Position numbers and translations under genes: made by a program
Notes under the pieces: generated by a model
The model's database searches: none
What the model was told of the DNA's origin: nothing
What the model saw: the letters and a program-made list of their open reading frames with translations, nothing else
NCBI GenBank assembly: GCA_019347645.1
Contig: JAHWKZ010000042.1
Coordinates: forward strand, 1 to 10,729
Source: Gemmatimonadota bacterium
GTDB lineage: Bacteria > Gemmatimonadota > Gemmatimonadetes > JACCXV01 > JAHWKZ01
Direction: 5' to 3'
DNA length: 10,729 nucleotides
In this document: positions 1 to 6,523 of the stretch, piece by piece
Layout: each line of letters starts with the position of its first letter
How positions within the stretch are numbered: the first letter of the stretch is position 1

Positions 1-87
1 CGCCGCCGAGGGCATACGGAGCATGCGCGTCTCCTTCCCCGCGATGCTGCCCTCGCCTGGCAACGGATGCGGATCGTGATCGGTCAT
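1..87 (-). CDS. 5' end of an unidentified gene, cut by the left edge
   Basis: Twenty-nine codons are open from an ATG at 87-85 to the window edge with no stop. The peptide begins MTDHDPHPLPGEGS and has no signal peptide or membrane segment. The start is chosen because a strong purine-rich Shine-Dalgarno (AGGAGGAGGG on the minus strand, about 90-99) lies directly before the ATG. A consensus-like -35 (TTGACA, 236-231) sits about 145 nt upstream on the same strand. The function cannot be told from this fragment. The His/Asp/Pro-rich start is likely flexible. The SD is embedded in an 11-bp hairpin, so translation may be controlled. Confidence 0.6.
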   Translation of the reverse strand, partial: MTDHDPHPLPGEGSIAGKETRMLRMPSAA

Positions 88-113
88 CGCCCTCCTCCTA
101 CGGGAAGAGGGCG
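88..113 (-). promoter_or_regulatory. Hairpin that encloses the ribosome-binding site of the left-edge gene
   Basis: Read on the minus strand, the arms are CGCCCTCTTCC (113-103) and GGAGGAGGGCG (98-88) around the loop CGTA. All 11 positions pair, one as a U-G wobble. The 3' arm is the complete Shine-Dalgarno and ends on the base before the ATG at 87. As RNA this would hide the ribosome site. The pairing is seen directly; a role in control of translation is inference. Confidence 0.5.
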
Positions 114-192
114 CTCTGCGTTTCACTCGTCCTGCCGGGAATCGGGCCGCGGCGCTGCGGACCCGGACGGCCATTGTTCCGCAAGTGCTGGT

Positions 193-236
193 ATTCTAGC
201 AGTAGGACCCTAGCACGTCCGGCGGGCTTTTGTCAA
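193..236 (-). promoter_or_regulatory. Candidate sigma70-type promoter of the left-edge gene
   Basis: On the minus strand a perfect TTGACA (236-231) is followed after 18 nt by TAGGGT (212-207), which matches the -10 consensus at only 3 of 6 positions. A better -10, TAGAAT (198-193), lies 14 bp further on but has only a weak -35 (CGGACG) at 17-bp spacing. Either would give a leader of roughly 100-115 nt before the ATG at 87. The housekeeping consensus may not apply exactly in this organism. Confidence 0.4.
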
Positions 237-258
237 ATGCCGCTCGGGAACCGCTCCC

Positions 259-603
259 TCAGCGGCCGAGGATCTCGATGCGGGCGGCATCGAAGATCGG
301 CGGGATCGACCAGTATTCCTTCAGCGACGCGGAGGCGCGCAGACGGTCGCCCGGCCGCGGTCCGATCGAATCGCCGGGGCGGCCCGTGCCGTCGCGGGTG
401 ACGATGGCGGTGCCGGGCCACACGACCAGGCCCCGCACGTCAAGGATCGACGAGGAGCCGGGCCGGATCGAGATCCAGACCACCCCCAGCGCGCCGTCGG
501 CGGGCGGCTCCGGCGAGAACTCGACTATGCGGCCTTCGAGGCGCTGGCTTCCAGGGGCGAGGTCGGGCGGCCCCGGCTCGGTCGCGGCACTGAGGGCTGG
601 CAT
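259..603 (-). CDS. Small hypothetical beta-rich protein
   Basis: This 114-residue protein is not recognised. It has a Pro/Ala-rich, probably disordered start (about residues 1-17), then alternating hydrophobic stretches such as GRIVEF, GVVWISI, LDVRGLVVW and AIVTRDG. It ends PIFDAARIEILGR. The pattern suggests a compact beta-barrel, possibly OB-like, but this is inference from strand pattern only. No signal peptide, membrane segment or catalytic motif is visible. The start is uncertain. A GGAGG at 619-615 is 11 nt from the ATG at 603 and 5 nt from an in-frame GTG at 609; a GTG at 615 overlaps the GGAGG and is less likely. An inverted repeat (CTCCGA/TCGGAG, 616-629) covers this SD. The next genes on the same strand are 171 nt downstream (left-edge gene) and about 170 nt upstream (VOC gene), so it is probably monocistronic or loosely linked. 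Confidence 0.5.
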   Translation of the reverse strand: MPALSAATEPGPPDLAPGSQRLEGRIVEFSPEPPADGALGVVWISIRPGSSSILDVRGLVVWPGTAIVTRDGTGRPGDSIGPRPGDRLRASASLKEYWSIPPIFDAARIEILGR

Positions 604-731
604 CGGCACGGGCACCTCCGACCTCGGAGTGAGGGCTGGGGACCCCCGGGGCGGTGGAGGGCGAGTCTCCCATCGCCCGTCGGGGCTCGTGACTCCATCC
701 TAGGCAAAGCGATTCGAGAGCGCGGTCCTGG

Positions 732-762
732 TGCAGCGAACCGCTCCCCAGCTGCAGCGAAC
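732..762. repeat. Pair of 10-bp direct repeats spaced by two helical turns
   Basis: TGCAGCGAAC occurs at 732-741 and again at 753-762, start to start 21 bp. They lie in the 168-bp gap between the VOC gene stop (772) and the small hypothetical gene. Same-face spacing is typical of a tandem protein-binding site, but no regulator is implied by anything else here. The remainder of 604-771 shows no gene. Confidence 0.35.
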
Positions 763-771
763 GGTCGGATC

Positions 772-1194
772 CTACCCGCCGGCGCGGCTCTTTTCTTGTA
801 GGGATGTAGCGGGCGCGTCCGCCGGCTCCCACAGCTCCACCTTGTTCCCCTCCGGGTCCAGCACCCACGCGAACCGGCCGTACTCGTACTCCTCCATCTC
901 GCCCACCTCCTCGACGCCGGCCGCGCGGAGCTGGTCGAGGAGCCCGTCTAGGTCGTCGACCCGATAGTTGAGCATCCACGGCTTCTCGCTGGGGTCGAAG
1001 TAGCGTGTGTCGGCGTCGAACGGACCCCATGCCGTCCGCGCGATCTTGTCGGGCTCGTCCACCGACCGCCACAGGAACGAGACGTAGCCGCCGGGATCCG
1101 GCTCGACCCCGAGCCGGTCCCGATACCACGCCTTCATCGCCTCGGGGTCCTCGGCCTTGAAGAACACTCCGCCCAATCCGGTCACGCGCGCCAT
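772..1194 (-). CDS. VOC family protein (glyoxalase/bleomycin-resistance fold)
   Basis: This 140-residue protein is a complete single-domain member of the vicinal oxygen chelate superfamily. The N-terminal half-module reads GLGGVFFKAEDPEAMKAWYR (residues 6-25). The C-terminal module ends with the typical FAWVLDPEGNKVELWEPA (108-125), in which Glu120 is at the usual metal-ligand position. Length fits the family. The open frame runs much further upstream, but the ATG at 1194 is preferred because GGGAGG lies 6 nt before it and homology-like sequence begins at once. The start is divergent from the S9 peptidase gene with 142 bp between them. Members include lactoylglutathione lyases, dioxygenases and resistance proteins; the substrate cannot be told. 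A weak TATCCT (1227-1222) is the only -10-like element seen for it. Confidence 0.88.
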   Translation of the reverse strand: MARVTGLGGVFFKAEDPEAMKAWYRDRLGVEPDPGGYVSFLWRSVDEPDKIARTAWGPFDADTRYFDPSEKPWMLNYRVDDLDGLLDQLRAAGVEEVGEMEEYEYGRFAWVLDPEGNKVELWEPADAPATSLQEKSRAGG

Positions 1195-1238
1195 GGAGCC
1201 TCCCTTCGCTACGAGTCGGTCAGGATACAGCCGGGGAG

Positions 1239-1272
1239 CCGGTCGTGGACCGACCGGTACGGTGGCTATAAT
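1239..1272 (+). promoter_or_regulatory. Promoter of the S9 peptidase gene with an overlapping palindrome
   Basis: A perfect -10 hexamer TATAAT lies at 1267-1272, 64 nt before the peptidase ATG. The -35 is poor: TGGACC at 1246-1251 with a short 15-bp spacer is the best candidate. Exactly over it lies a perfect inverted repeat, CCGGTCG (1239-1245) and CGACCGG (1251-1257), around TGGAC. A weak -35 covered by a palindrome fits an operator or activator site. The motifs are seen; the role is inferred. Confidence 0.5.
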
Positions 1273-1336
1273 CTTTCCCGATGATGTCTCCCGGTCCATC
1301 CCGTCCTCTCCGCTACCCTCGTCCAGGAGTCGCCCG

Positions 1337-3292
1337 ATGCGTCGCCGTCTCCCCGCCCTGCTCCTCTTCGCCGTGGTGATCGTCCTCCCTTCCGACGCCG
1401 TCGCCCAGGAGGTCCCCCCCACACCGAACGAGGACGACATCCCCCAGCCCGTCCCGGCCGAGATGACGCTGGCGGGCGCGGAGCGGCCCGACATCGGCCG
1501 GTTCCTGAACGTCCGCACGGCGTTCGCTCCCTCCCTCTCGCCCGACGGGGGGCGGGTCGCGTTCCGGACCCAGATCACCGGGAAGCCCCAGCTCTGGGTG
1601 GTGGGTGCCGAGGGCGGCTGGCCGCACCAGCTGACGTTCGGGGAATCGGTCACGTTCCACGCGTGGTCGCCGACCGGCGAGTGGATCGCCTACGGCAGCG
1701 ACCGCGCCGGCAACGAGCGCGAGGGGTTCTGGCTGATCTCGCCCGACGGGACCGAGGAGCGCGAGCTCCTGGCGCCGTCGGAGGCCTTCCGTGTCTTTGG
1801 AGCGTTCACCAGGGACGGCCGCCACATCCTCTACGCCACCACGGAGCGGAACGGCGTCGACTTCGACATCCACCGCCTCGACGTCGAGACCGGCGAGGAC
1901 GAGGAGATCCTCCGCGGCCGGATGGGGCTCTACGTGGCGTCGATCGCGCCGGACGGCTCGAAGGTCCTGCTGACCGAGTCGCGCGGCGAGGACGCCGAGG
2001 ACGTGATGCTCTTCGACGTGGCGACGGCCGCGCTCGATACGCTGTTCGCGCCCGAGGACCGGGCCGCCCACGGCTCCTTCGCCTGGCGTCCGGACGGGAG
2101 CGGGTTCTACCTCTCCACCAATCAAGGCCGCGAGTTCGCCGGTCTGGCGACCTACGATCTCTCCACCCGCGAGCTCGAATGGGTCGAGGTCCCCGAACGG
2201 GATGTCGAGGACGTCGAGCTCTCCCACGACGGAACGTATCTGGTCTGGACCACCAACGAAGGCGGCTATTCGGCGCTCCACGCCCGGGACCTCCGGAGCG
2301 GCGCGCCGGTCGCATCGCCCGATCTCCCGCGCGGGATCCATTCGGTGACCTGGGCCGACGAGGCGAACGTGGCCGCGATCTACGTCGAGGGGCCGCGCGT
2401 GCCGGGCGACGTCTGGACGTGGAGCCCGGAGACCGGTGCGCTCCACCGGGCCACCGACTCGGATGCCGCCGGTCTGGACCTGACCCGAATGGTCATCCCC
2501 GAGCCGCACGACTTCCCCGCCCGGGACGGCGTCACCCTCCACGGGCTCCTCTACCTCCCGCGCGAGTCGTCCGGGAGGCCGCCCGTGCTCCTGTCGGTCC
2601 ACGGCGGTCCGACCAGCCAGGCGCGACCCGACTTCGACGCCGTGACCCAGTACCTGCTGACCCGAGGGATCGCGGTCTTCGACCTCAACTATCGGGGCTC
2701 CACCGGCTTCGGAAGGTCGTTCGCGCGGCTCAACGACCGCCGGGAGCGCGCGGTGGAGTACCTCGACATGGAGGACGCGGTGAAGTGGCTCGCCGAGCGG
2801 GAGCTCGTCGACGCCTCGCGGGCCGCGGTCATGGGGGGCTCCTACGGCGGCTATCTCACGATGGCGGCGGTGACACGCCTGCCCGAGGTGTTCGACGCCG
2901 GCGTCGCGTTCGTGGGCGTGTCGAACTGGGTGACCGCGCTCGAGGGCGCCAGCCCTCAGCTGAAGGCCAGCGATCGGATCGAGTACGGCGACATCGACGA
3001 CCCCGAGGACCGCGCGTTCTTCGAGTCGATCAGCCCGATCACCCACGTGGCGGACGTCGAGGCCCCGATCATGGTGGTCCACGGCGCCAACGACCCGCGG
3101 GACCCCGTCGAGGAGAGCGACCAGTTCGTGCGCGCGATCCGCGAGCACGGCGGGACGGTCGAGTACCTCCGCTTCCCCGACGAGGGGCACGGCATCCGCA
3201 AGCTCGAGAACCGGCTCATCGCCTACCGGCGGATCGCGGATTTCCTGGAGCGGAACCTGGGGATGGTGGAGGTCTCGCTGGGCGGTCTCTAG
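1337..3292 (+). CDS. Secreted S9 family (prolyl oligopeptidase-type) serine peptidase
   Basis: This 651-residue protein likely cleaves peptides in the periplasm or outside the cell. Residues 1-23 form a signal peptide (MRRR, hydrophobic core, AVA before Gln24). Residues about 60-400 hold a beta-propeller with PD40/WD40-like blades: SPDGGRVAF, SPTGEWIAY, TRDGRHILY, APDGSKVLL, RPDGSGFYL and SHDGTYLVW. Residues about 415-645 form the alpha/beta-hydrolase domain with an HGGP oxyanion motif (422-425), nucleophile Ser502 in GGSYGG, Asp586 in HGANDPRDP and His618 in DEGHG, so the triad is complete. The start is the ATG at 1337 rather than in-frame upstream codons. It has AGGAG 7 nt before it, it begins the signal peptide, and the extended frame would run through the divergent promoter and the VOC gene. 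Size and order match bacterial dipeptidyl/acylaminoacyl-peptidase relatives; exo- or acyl-peptide specificity cannot be assigned. It converges on the methyltransferase gene. Confidence 0.93.
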   Translation: MRRRLPALLLFAVVIVLPSDAVAQEVPPTPNEDDIPQPVPAEMTLAGAERPDIGRFLNVRTAFAPSLSPDGGRVAFRTQITGKPQLWVVGAEGGWPHQLTFGESVTFHAWSPTGEWIAYGSDRAGNEREGFWLISPDGTEERELLAPSEAFRVFGAFTRDGRHILYATTERNGVDFDIHRLDVETGEDEEILRGRMGLYVASIAPDGSKVLLTESRGEDAEDVMLFDVATAALDTLFAPEDRAAHGSFAWRPDGSGFYLSTNQGREFAGLATYDLSTRELEWVEVPERDVEDVELSHDGTYLVWTTNEGGYSALHARDLRSGAPVASPDLPRGIHSVTWADEANVAAIYVEGPRVPGDVWTWSPETGALHRATDSDAAGLDLTRMVIPEPHDFPARDGVTLHGLLYLPRESSGRPPVLLSVHGGPTSQARPDFDAVTQYLLTRGIAVFDLNYRGSTGFGRSFARLNDRRERAVEYLDMEDAVKWLAERELVDASRAAVMGGSYGGYLTMAAVTRLPEVFDAGVAFVGVSNWVTALEGASPQLKASDRIEYGDIDDPEDRAFFESISPITHVADVEAPIMVVHGANDPRDPVEESDQFVRAIREHGGTVEYLRFPDEGHGIRKLENRLIAYRRIADFLERNLGMVEVSLGGL

Positions 3293-3320
3293 CGCCTCGG
3301 GAGATCGACCCGCGGGGCGC
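3292..3320. terminator. Possible bidirectional terminator hairpin between convergent genes
   Basis: The 34-bp gap between two convergent stops holds an imperfect hairpin. GCGCC (3292-3296) pairs with GGCGC (3316-3320), and CGGG (3298-3301) pairs with CCCG (3309-3312), with a small internal loop. There is no T tract on either side, so intrinsic termination would be weak. Confidence 0.3.
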
Positions 3321-3326
3321 CGCCGT

Positions 3327-4187
3327 TCACCTGTTCCAGGCGGTCGCCTGTGCGACCCCCACCTGCAGCGTCAATCTCCCGTCCTCCGTGAACGCGTCCC
3401 ATTCGGACACGACGTCCCGCTGGAGCGCGGCGCGACGTTCGTCGTCGACTTTCGCCACCGCGGCCGCGAGCGGGGTGCTGCACACGTACTGCCAGAGGAA
3501 CTCCGCGGGGGCCGGAAGCCGCAGGGTCCGGGTGCTCGAATCGATGGAGACGTCGCCGAAGCCGGCGTCTTCCAGGAGCTCCTCCAGCTCGCGAGGCTCG
3601 TGGAGGGAGAACACCACGTTCACGAAGTTCGCGAGCTCGGGCGAAAGATGACGCGCCAATCCTTCCGCCAGGATGGTGAGAACCCGGGGTGTGGGTCCGG
3701 GAACGTTCAGCGCCAAGCGACCCCCGGGCGCCAGGACGCGCCGCATCTCTCGCAGCGCAGCCCGCTTGTCCGGGAAGAACTGAAGCCCCATCTGGCAGAG
3801 CACCACGTCGTACGCCCCGTCGGGGAGCGGAATCGCGTCGGCGCTCGATTCGTGCCAATCGATCTCTATGTCTCGCGGAGTCGCGGCGCGGGCGGCCGCG
3901 AGCATGCCGGGATTGACGTCCAGTCCGGAGACGCTCCCCGTCGGGCCGACACGCTCCGCCGCGAGCCGCGCGACGACGCCCGTGCCGCAGGCGACATCAA
4001 GCACCCGATCGCTGGACTGGAGCGAAGCGAGGTCGACGAGAGGCGCGGCCAGGGGCGCTCCGATCGCCGGCACGAAGTACCGCTCGTAGTTCTCGGGAGC
4101 GCTCCCTCCGTACGTCTCGAAAGAGGGCGTTCCCGCCGTCCCGGCCTTCGATCGCTCGGTGCGGCCGGTGGCCCGGCGCTCGCTCAT
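3327..4187 (-). CDS. Class I SAM-dependent methyltransferase (UbiE/Methyltransf_11 type)
   Basis: This 286-residue soluble enzyme should transfer a methyl group from S-adenosylmethionine to an unknown acceptor. The Rossmann signature is clear. Motif I is VLDVACGTG (62-70), the acidic residue binding the ribose is in GLDVNPGML (Asp90), motif II lies in LPDGAYDVVLCQMGLQFFPD (121-140), and the post-motif is EMRRVLAPGGRLAL (147-160). The N-terminal 25 residues are basic and Ser/Thr-rich. The C-terminal part (about 170-286) is helical and presumably forms the substrate cap. The ATG at 4187 is chosen over an in-frame upstream start at 4289 because a long purine tract (AGGAGGAGGGGAGGG) ends 3 nt before it and a promoter lies between the two. 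The sequence resembles menaquinone/ubiquinone and small-molecule methyltransferases, but no quinone genes are nearby, so the substrate is left open. Confidence 0.88.
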   Translation of the reverse strand: MSERRATGRTERSKAGTAGTPSFETYGGSAPENYERYFVPAIGAPLAAPLVDLASLQSSDRVLDVACGTGVVARLAAERVGPTGSVSGLDVNPGMLAAARAATPRDIEIDWHESSADAIPLPDGAYDVVLCQMGLQFFPDKRAALREMRRVLAPGGRLALNVPGPTPRVLTILAEGLARHLSPELANFVNVVFSLHEPRELEELLEDAGFGDVSIDSSTRTLRLPAPAEFLWQYVCSTPLAAAVAKVDDERRAALQRDVVSEWDAFTEDGRLTLQVGVAQATAWNR

Positions 4188-4214
4188 GATCCCTCCCCTC
4201 CTCCTACCCTTCAC

Positions 4215-4243
4215 GTCTAACGCGACACGTGCGGCATCGTCAA
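4215..4243 (-). promoter_or_regulatory. Candidate promoter of the methyltransferase gene
   Basis: On the minus strand TTGACG (4243-4238) is followed after 17 nt by TTAGAC (4220-4215), which is a weak -10. The offset TAGACG at 18-bp spacing is an alternative. Start of transcription would be near 4208, about 20 nt before the ATG, just enough for the purine-rich ribosome site. The -35 and spacing are good, the -10 is poor. Confidence 0.35.
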
Positions 4244-4452
4244 GTTTCCGAGTGGGGAGGCCTCGATCGATGAGGGGCTCCTGGACCACCTCGAAAGGTG
4301 AGACCTTCCGCGCCTGGGTGATCAGCGAGCAGGAGCCCCTTCACATGGATCCCGGGACGGCTCCATCCTCCCCCATTCACCCTCGCCGTTCCATCGTCCT
4401 GCAGCGGACCGTCCGCATGCCGCAGCGAGCCGCGCCACGAAGAAGTGGTTGA
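4244..4452. other. Non-coding gap between the LytTR regulator stop and the methyltransferase promoter
   Basis: No convincing gene is present. Reading frames through it are extensions or shadows without ribosome sites. A near-perfect inverted repeat GCGGAC/GTCCGC (4404-4416, one central base) lies 36-50 nt past the regulator stop. It might aid 3'-end formation but lacks a T tract. Confidence 0.4.
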
Positions 4453-5265
4453 TCAGAGGGACTGCCCCAGGAACTCCTGGAGCTGCTTCCGGCGGGAGCG
4501 GCTGAGCTTCAGCGTCGTCCCGTCTTCCAGGACCACGGCGTAGGCGCCGTGGAACCAGGGCTGGAGCTCCTGTACGCGGTCCAGGTTCACGATCGTGGAG
4601 CGATGGATCCGGACGAAGCGCGCGGGATCGAGCTTCTCCTCGAGGCTGGTCAGGCTCTCGCGAATCGTGTGGACGGTCTCGCCGACGTGGATCTTCGCCA
4701 GGTAGTCGGCCGCCTCGACATAGTCGATGTCTTCGGTCTTCAGGAAGAAGATCCGGTCGTCCTCCCGGATCACCAGGCGATCGATCCTCGGCGAGCCGCC
4801 CGGTGGAACGGGCTCGGGCGCCGGAGTGCCGGCCTCCGCCTCTTCCCGGGCATCGAGCAGGCGGAGCAAGTGGCTCCGCAGGTCCGCCGTCTCCCGCTCC
4901 TCCACGCGCTGGATCGCGCGCCGGAGCGTCCGCTCGAACCGCTCGTCGTCGAACGGCTTGAGGAGATAGTCGAGGGCCTGATAGTCGAAGGCCGCCAGCG
5001 CGTGCTCGTCGTAGGCGGTGACGAAGACGACCACGGGAGTCCGCGCGAGCTCGGCTTCGGCGAGCGCCTCGAATCCGTCCTTCTCGGGCATCTGGATGTC
5101 GAGGAACACGAGATCGGGCTCGAGCTCGGCCATGGCGTCGGCCGCGATGGCTCCGTTGGCGCACTCCCCGACCACCTCGATCTCCTCGTGGTCCTCGAGG
5201 AGGCGGGTGATCCGCTGGCGGGCCAGAGGCTCGTCGTCGACGATGAGGGCGCGAATCCTTCTCAT
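4453..5265 (-). CDS. LytR/AlgR-type response regulator with LytTR DNA-binding domain
   Basis: This 270-residue cytoplasmic transcription regulator has an N-terminal receiver domain (residues 1-120). It carries the acidic pair Asp10/Asp11, phosphoacceptor Asp56 in LVFLDIQMP, switch Thr83 and Lys103 in LLKPF. A charged and then Pro-rich linker (about 121-160) joins it to a LytTR domain (161-266). The LytTR hallmarks are FVRIHRSTIVNLDRV (217-231) and LSRSRRK (254-260). All residues needed for phosphotransfer are present. Its ATG overlaps the stop of the upstream kinase gene by four bases (ATGA), so the pair is translationally coupled and should form one system. LytTR proteins bind direct repeats upstream of target promoters. 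No clear LytTR repeat pair was found by eye, so targets are unknown. The TonB receptor behind the pair is the nearest candidate. Confidence 0.93.
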   Translation of the reverse strand: MRRIRALIVDDEPLARQRITRLLEDHEEIEVVGECANGAIAADAMAELEPDLVFLDIQMPEKDGFEALAEAELARTPVVVFVTAYDEHALAAFDYQALDYLLKPFDDERFERTLRRAIQRVEERETADLRSHLLRLLDAREEAEAGTPAPEPVPPGGSPRIDRLVIREDDRIFFLKTEDIDYVEAADYLAKIHVGETVHTIRESLTSLEEKLDPARFVRIHRSTIVNLDRVQELQPWFHGAYAVVLEDGTTLKLSRSRRKQLQEFLGQSL

Positions 5266-6383
5266 GCCGATCGGATCTCCCGGGAGGGGGTCGCCGCCCG
5301 CCGATACGGGATCTCCATCTCGACGGTGAACCCGCCCGCCCGCGGCGAGTACGCCTGAAACGTGTGCTCCGGTCCGTAGAGCTCCTCGAGGCGCGCTCGC
5401 GCGTTCCCGAGCCCGACCCCGGTGCGCACCACGCCGCCGCCCTCCCTCGAGGGCCCGCGGCCGTCGTCCCGCACGCGCAGCTGCAATCGGCCGCCCTCAC
5501 GCCAGGCGGCCACGCTCACGGTTCCCCCCTCGGGACGGGAGGCGACGCCGTACCGCACGGCGTTCTCGACCAGAGGTTGCAGGATCAGGTTGGGGACCAT
5601 CGCTTCCAGCGCCTCGGTGGCGACATCGAACTCCACGACGAGGCGGTCCGGGAACCGCTCACGCTCGATGTCGAGGTACAGATCGAGGTAGCCGAGCTCC
5701 CTCTCGAGCGGGATCTCGTGGATGCCCTGCGTCTCCAGGGTGAGGCGGAGCAGATCGCTGAGACGAGCCAGCATCCGTCGCGCGGCCTTGACGTCACGGT
5801 CCATCAGCGAGGAGACGGCGTGCAGGGTGTTGAACAGGAAGTGTGGCTGGAGCTGCATCTTCAGGGCCTGCAGGTGGGCGTGGGCGAGGCGCACCTCGAG
5901 CTCGGCGGCTCGAAGGGCGTCGCGCCTCGACCGGCGGTAGTAGTCGAACGCGTAGGTGGCTCCTACGACCGCGCCGTAGACCAGGACGTCGAACTCGTAG
6001 TAGTTGCGGAAGAAGTACGGCAGGGCCTCCCAGTAGGATCTCTCCGGCGGACCGGGAATCACGGCCCGGATGATCACCAGCCCCACTGTGAGATGGGTGA
6101 ACGAGAAAAGCGTGGCGGTGATCAGATGGAGGAAGGCGTTGCGCCACCGTCGGGGCCCGTCCAGCGGCAGCCTTCGAGCGACCCAGATCGCCAGGGGGGT
6201 CAGCAGCGCCCACAGATACCAGAAGGGAAACATGTAGAGCAAGGCCTCGATCCAGCTCACGGCCTGCTCGCTCTCCATCCGGGCGATGTAGAAGACGACC
6301 GTCGCGATCAGCCCCGGGATCGACCAGGCCGCGATGACGAGCAGCCACACGCGATTCGGGCGGAGCGATGATCTCCTGGACAT
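5262..6383 (-). CDS. LytS/YehU-type membrane sensor histidine kinase
   Basis: This 373-residue sensor kinase senses an unknown signal and phosphorylates the LytTR regulator encoded immediately after it. Four hydrophobic segments fit membrane helices (about 13-33, 47-70, 83-108, 130-148), with no recognised extracellular domain. A short coiled region (about 152-175) leads to the His_kinase motif QLQPHFLFNTLHAV (177-190) with phospho-accepting His181. The ATPase domain follows, with an N box LVENAVRYG (Asn274), G1 DDGRG (306-310) and G2 GVGLGNARARLEELYG (322-337). The ATG at 6383 is the only plausible start: the upstream frame stops at about 6425 without a start codon, and the next ATG is inside helix 1. 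Its GGGGAGG abuts the ATG with almost no spacer, which is unusual and could mean weak initiation. Only 45 nt separate it from the upstream terminator, and no clear promoter is seen there. Confidence 0.93.
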   Translation of the reverse strand: MSRRSSLRPNRVWLLVIAAWSIPGLIATVVFYIARMESEQAVSWIEALLYMFPFWYLWALLTPLAIWVARRLPLDGPRRWRNAFLHLITATLFSFTHLTVGLVIIRAVIPGPPERSYWEALPYFFRNYYEFDVLVYGAVVGATYAFDYYRRSRRDALRAAELEVRLAHAHLQALKMQLQPHFLFNTLHAVSSLMDRDVKAARRMLARLSDLLRLTLETQGIHEIPLERELGYLDLYLDIERERFPDRLVVEFDVATEALEAMVPNLILQPLVENAVRYGVASRPEGGTVSVAAWREGGRLQLRVRDDGRGPSREGGGVVRTGVGLGNARARLEELYGPEHTFQAYSPRAGGFTVEMEIPYRRAATPSREIRSA

Positions 6384-6428
6384 CCTCCCCTTTCTTCGGT
6401 GATGAACCGGGACCCCATCAAGCTAAGC

Positions 6429-6481
6429 GAGGCCGGCCGACCGGCCACCATCTTCGGGGTGGGACCGGTCGGCCGAGCCTC
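6429..6481 (-). terminator. Long terminator hairpin after the TonB-dependent receptor gene
   Basis: Read on the minus strand, a 17-nt arm (6481-6465) pairs with a 16-nt arm (6444-6429), with one bulged base. The stem extends inward by CCACC/GGTGG around an 8-nt loop. It begins 43 nt past the receptor stop. The following GCTTAGCTT has only a short T-rich stretch. It separates the receptor transcript from the kinase/regulator pair, although read-through into the pair remains possible. Confidence 0.7.
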
Positions 6482-6523
6482 GGAAGAGACGGAGGGGCTT
6501 TCGCGCCTCCAGCGGATCCTCGG

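Noticed and set aside
440..1129. A 229-codon minus-strand ORF overlapping the VOC gene and the small hypothetical
   Set aside because: It is Arg/Gly/Ala-rich and out of frame with the clear VOC protein. It is a shadow.
1313..3190. A 625-codon minus-strand ORF opposite the S9 peptidase, and a 662-codon plus-strand ORF in another frame (1663-3651)
   Set aside because: Both are compositionally extreme (His/Arg/Gly/Val or Arg/Gly/Pro) and overlap a gene with a complete catalytic triad and propeller blades. Neither has a fitting ribosome site.
4159..4452. A 97-codon plus-strand ORF across the methyltransferase start region
   Set aside because: It starts inside the methyltransferase gene on the other strand, covers its promoter, and has no recognisable domain or ribosome site.
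259..6383. A new defence or biosynthetic system formed by VOC, S9 peptidase, methyltransferase and two-component genes
   Set aside because: The genes point in different directions with separate promoters and terminators, and each belongs to a common family. Nothing in the sequence ties them into one system.
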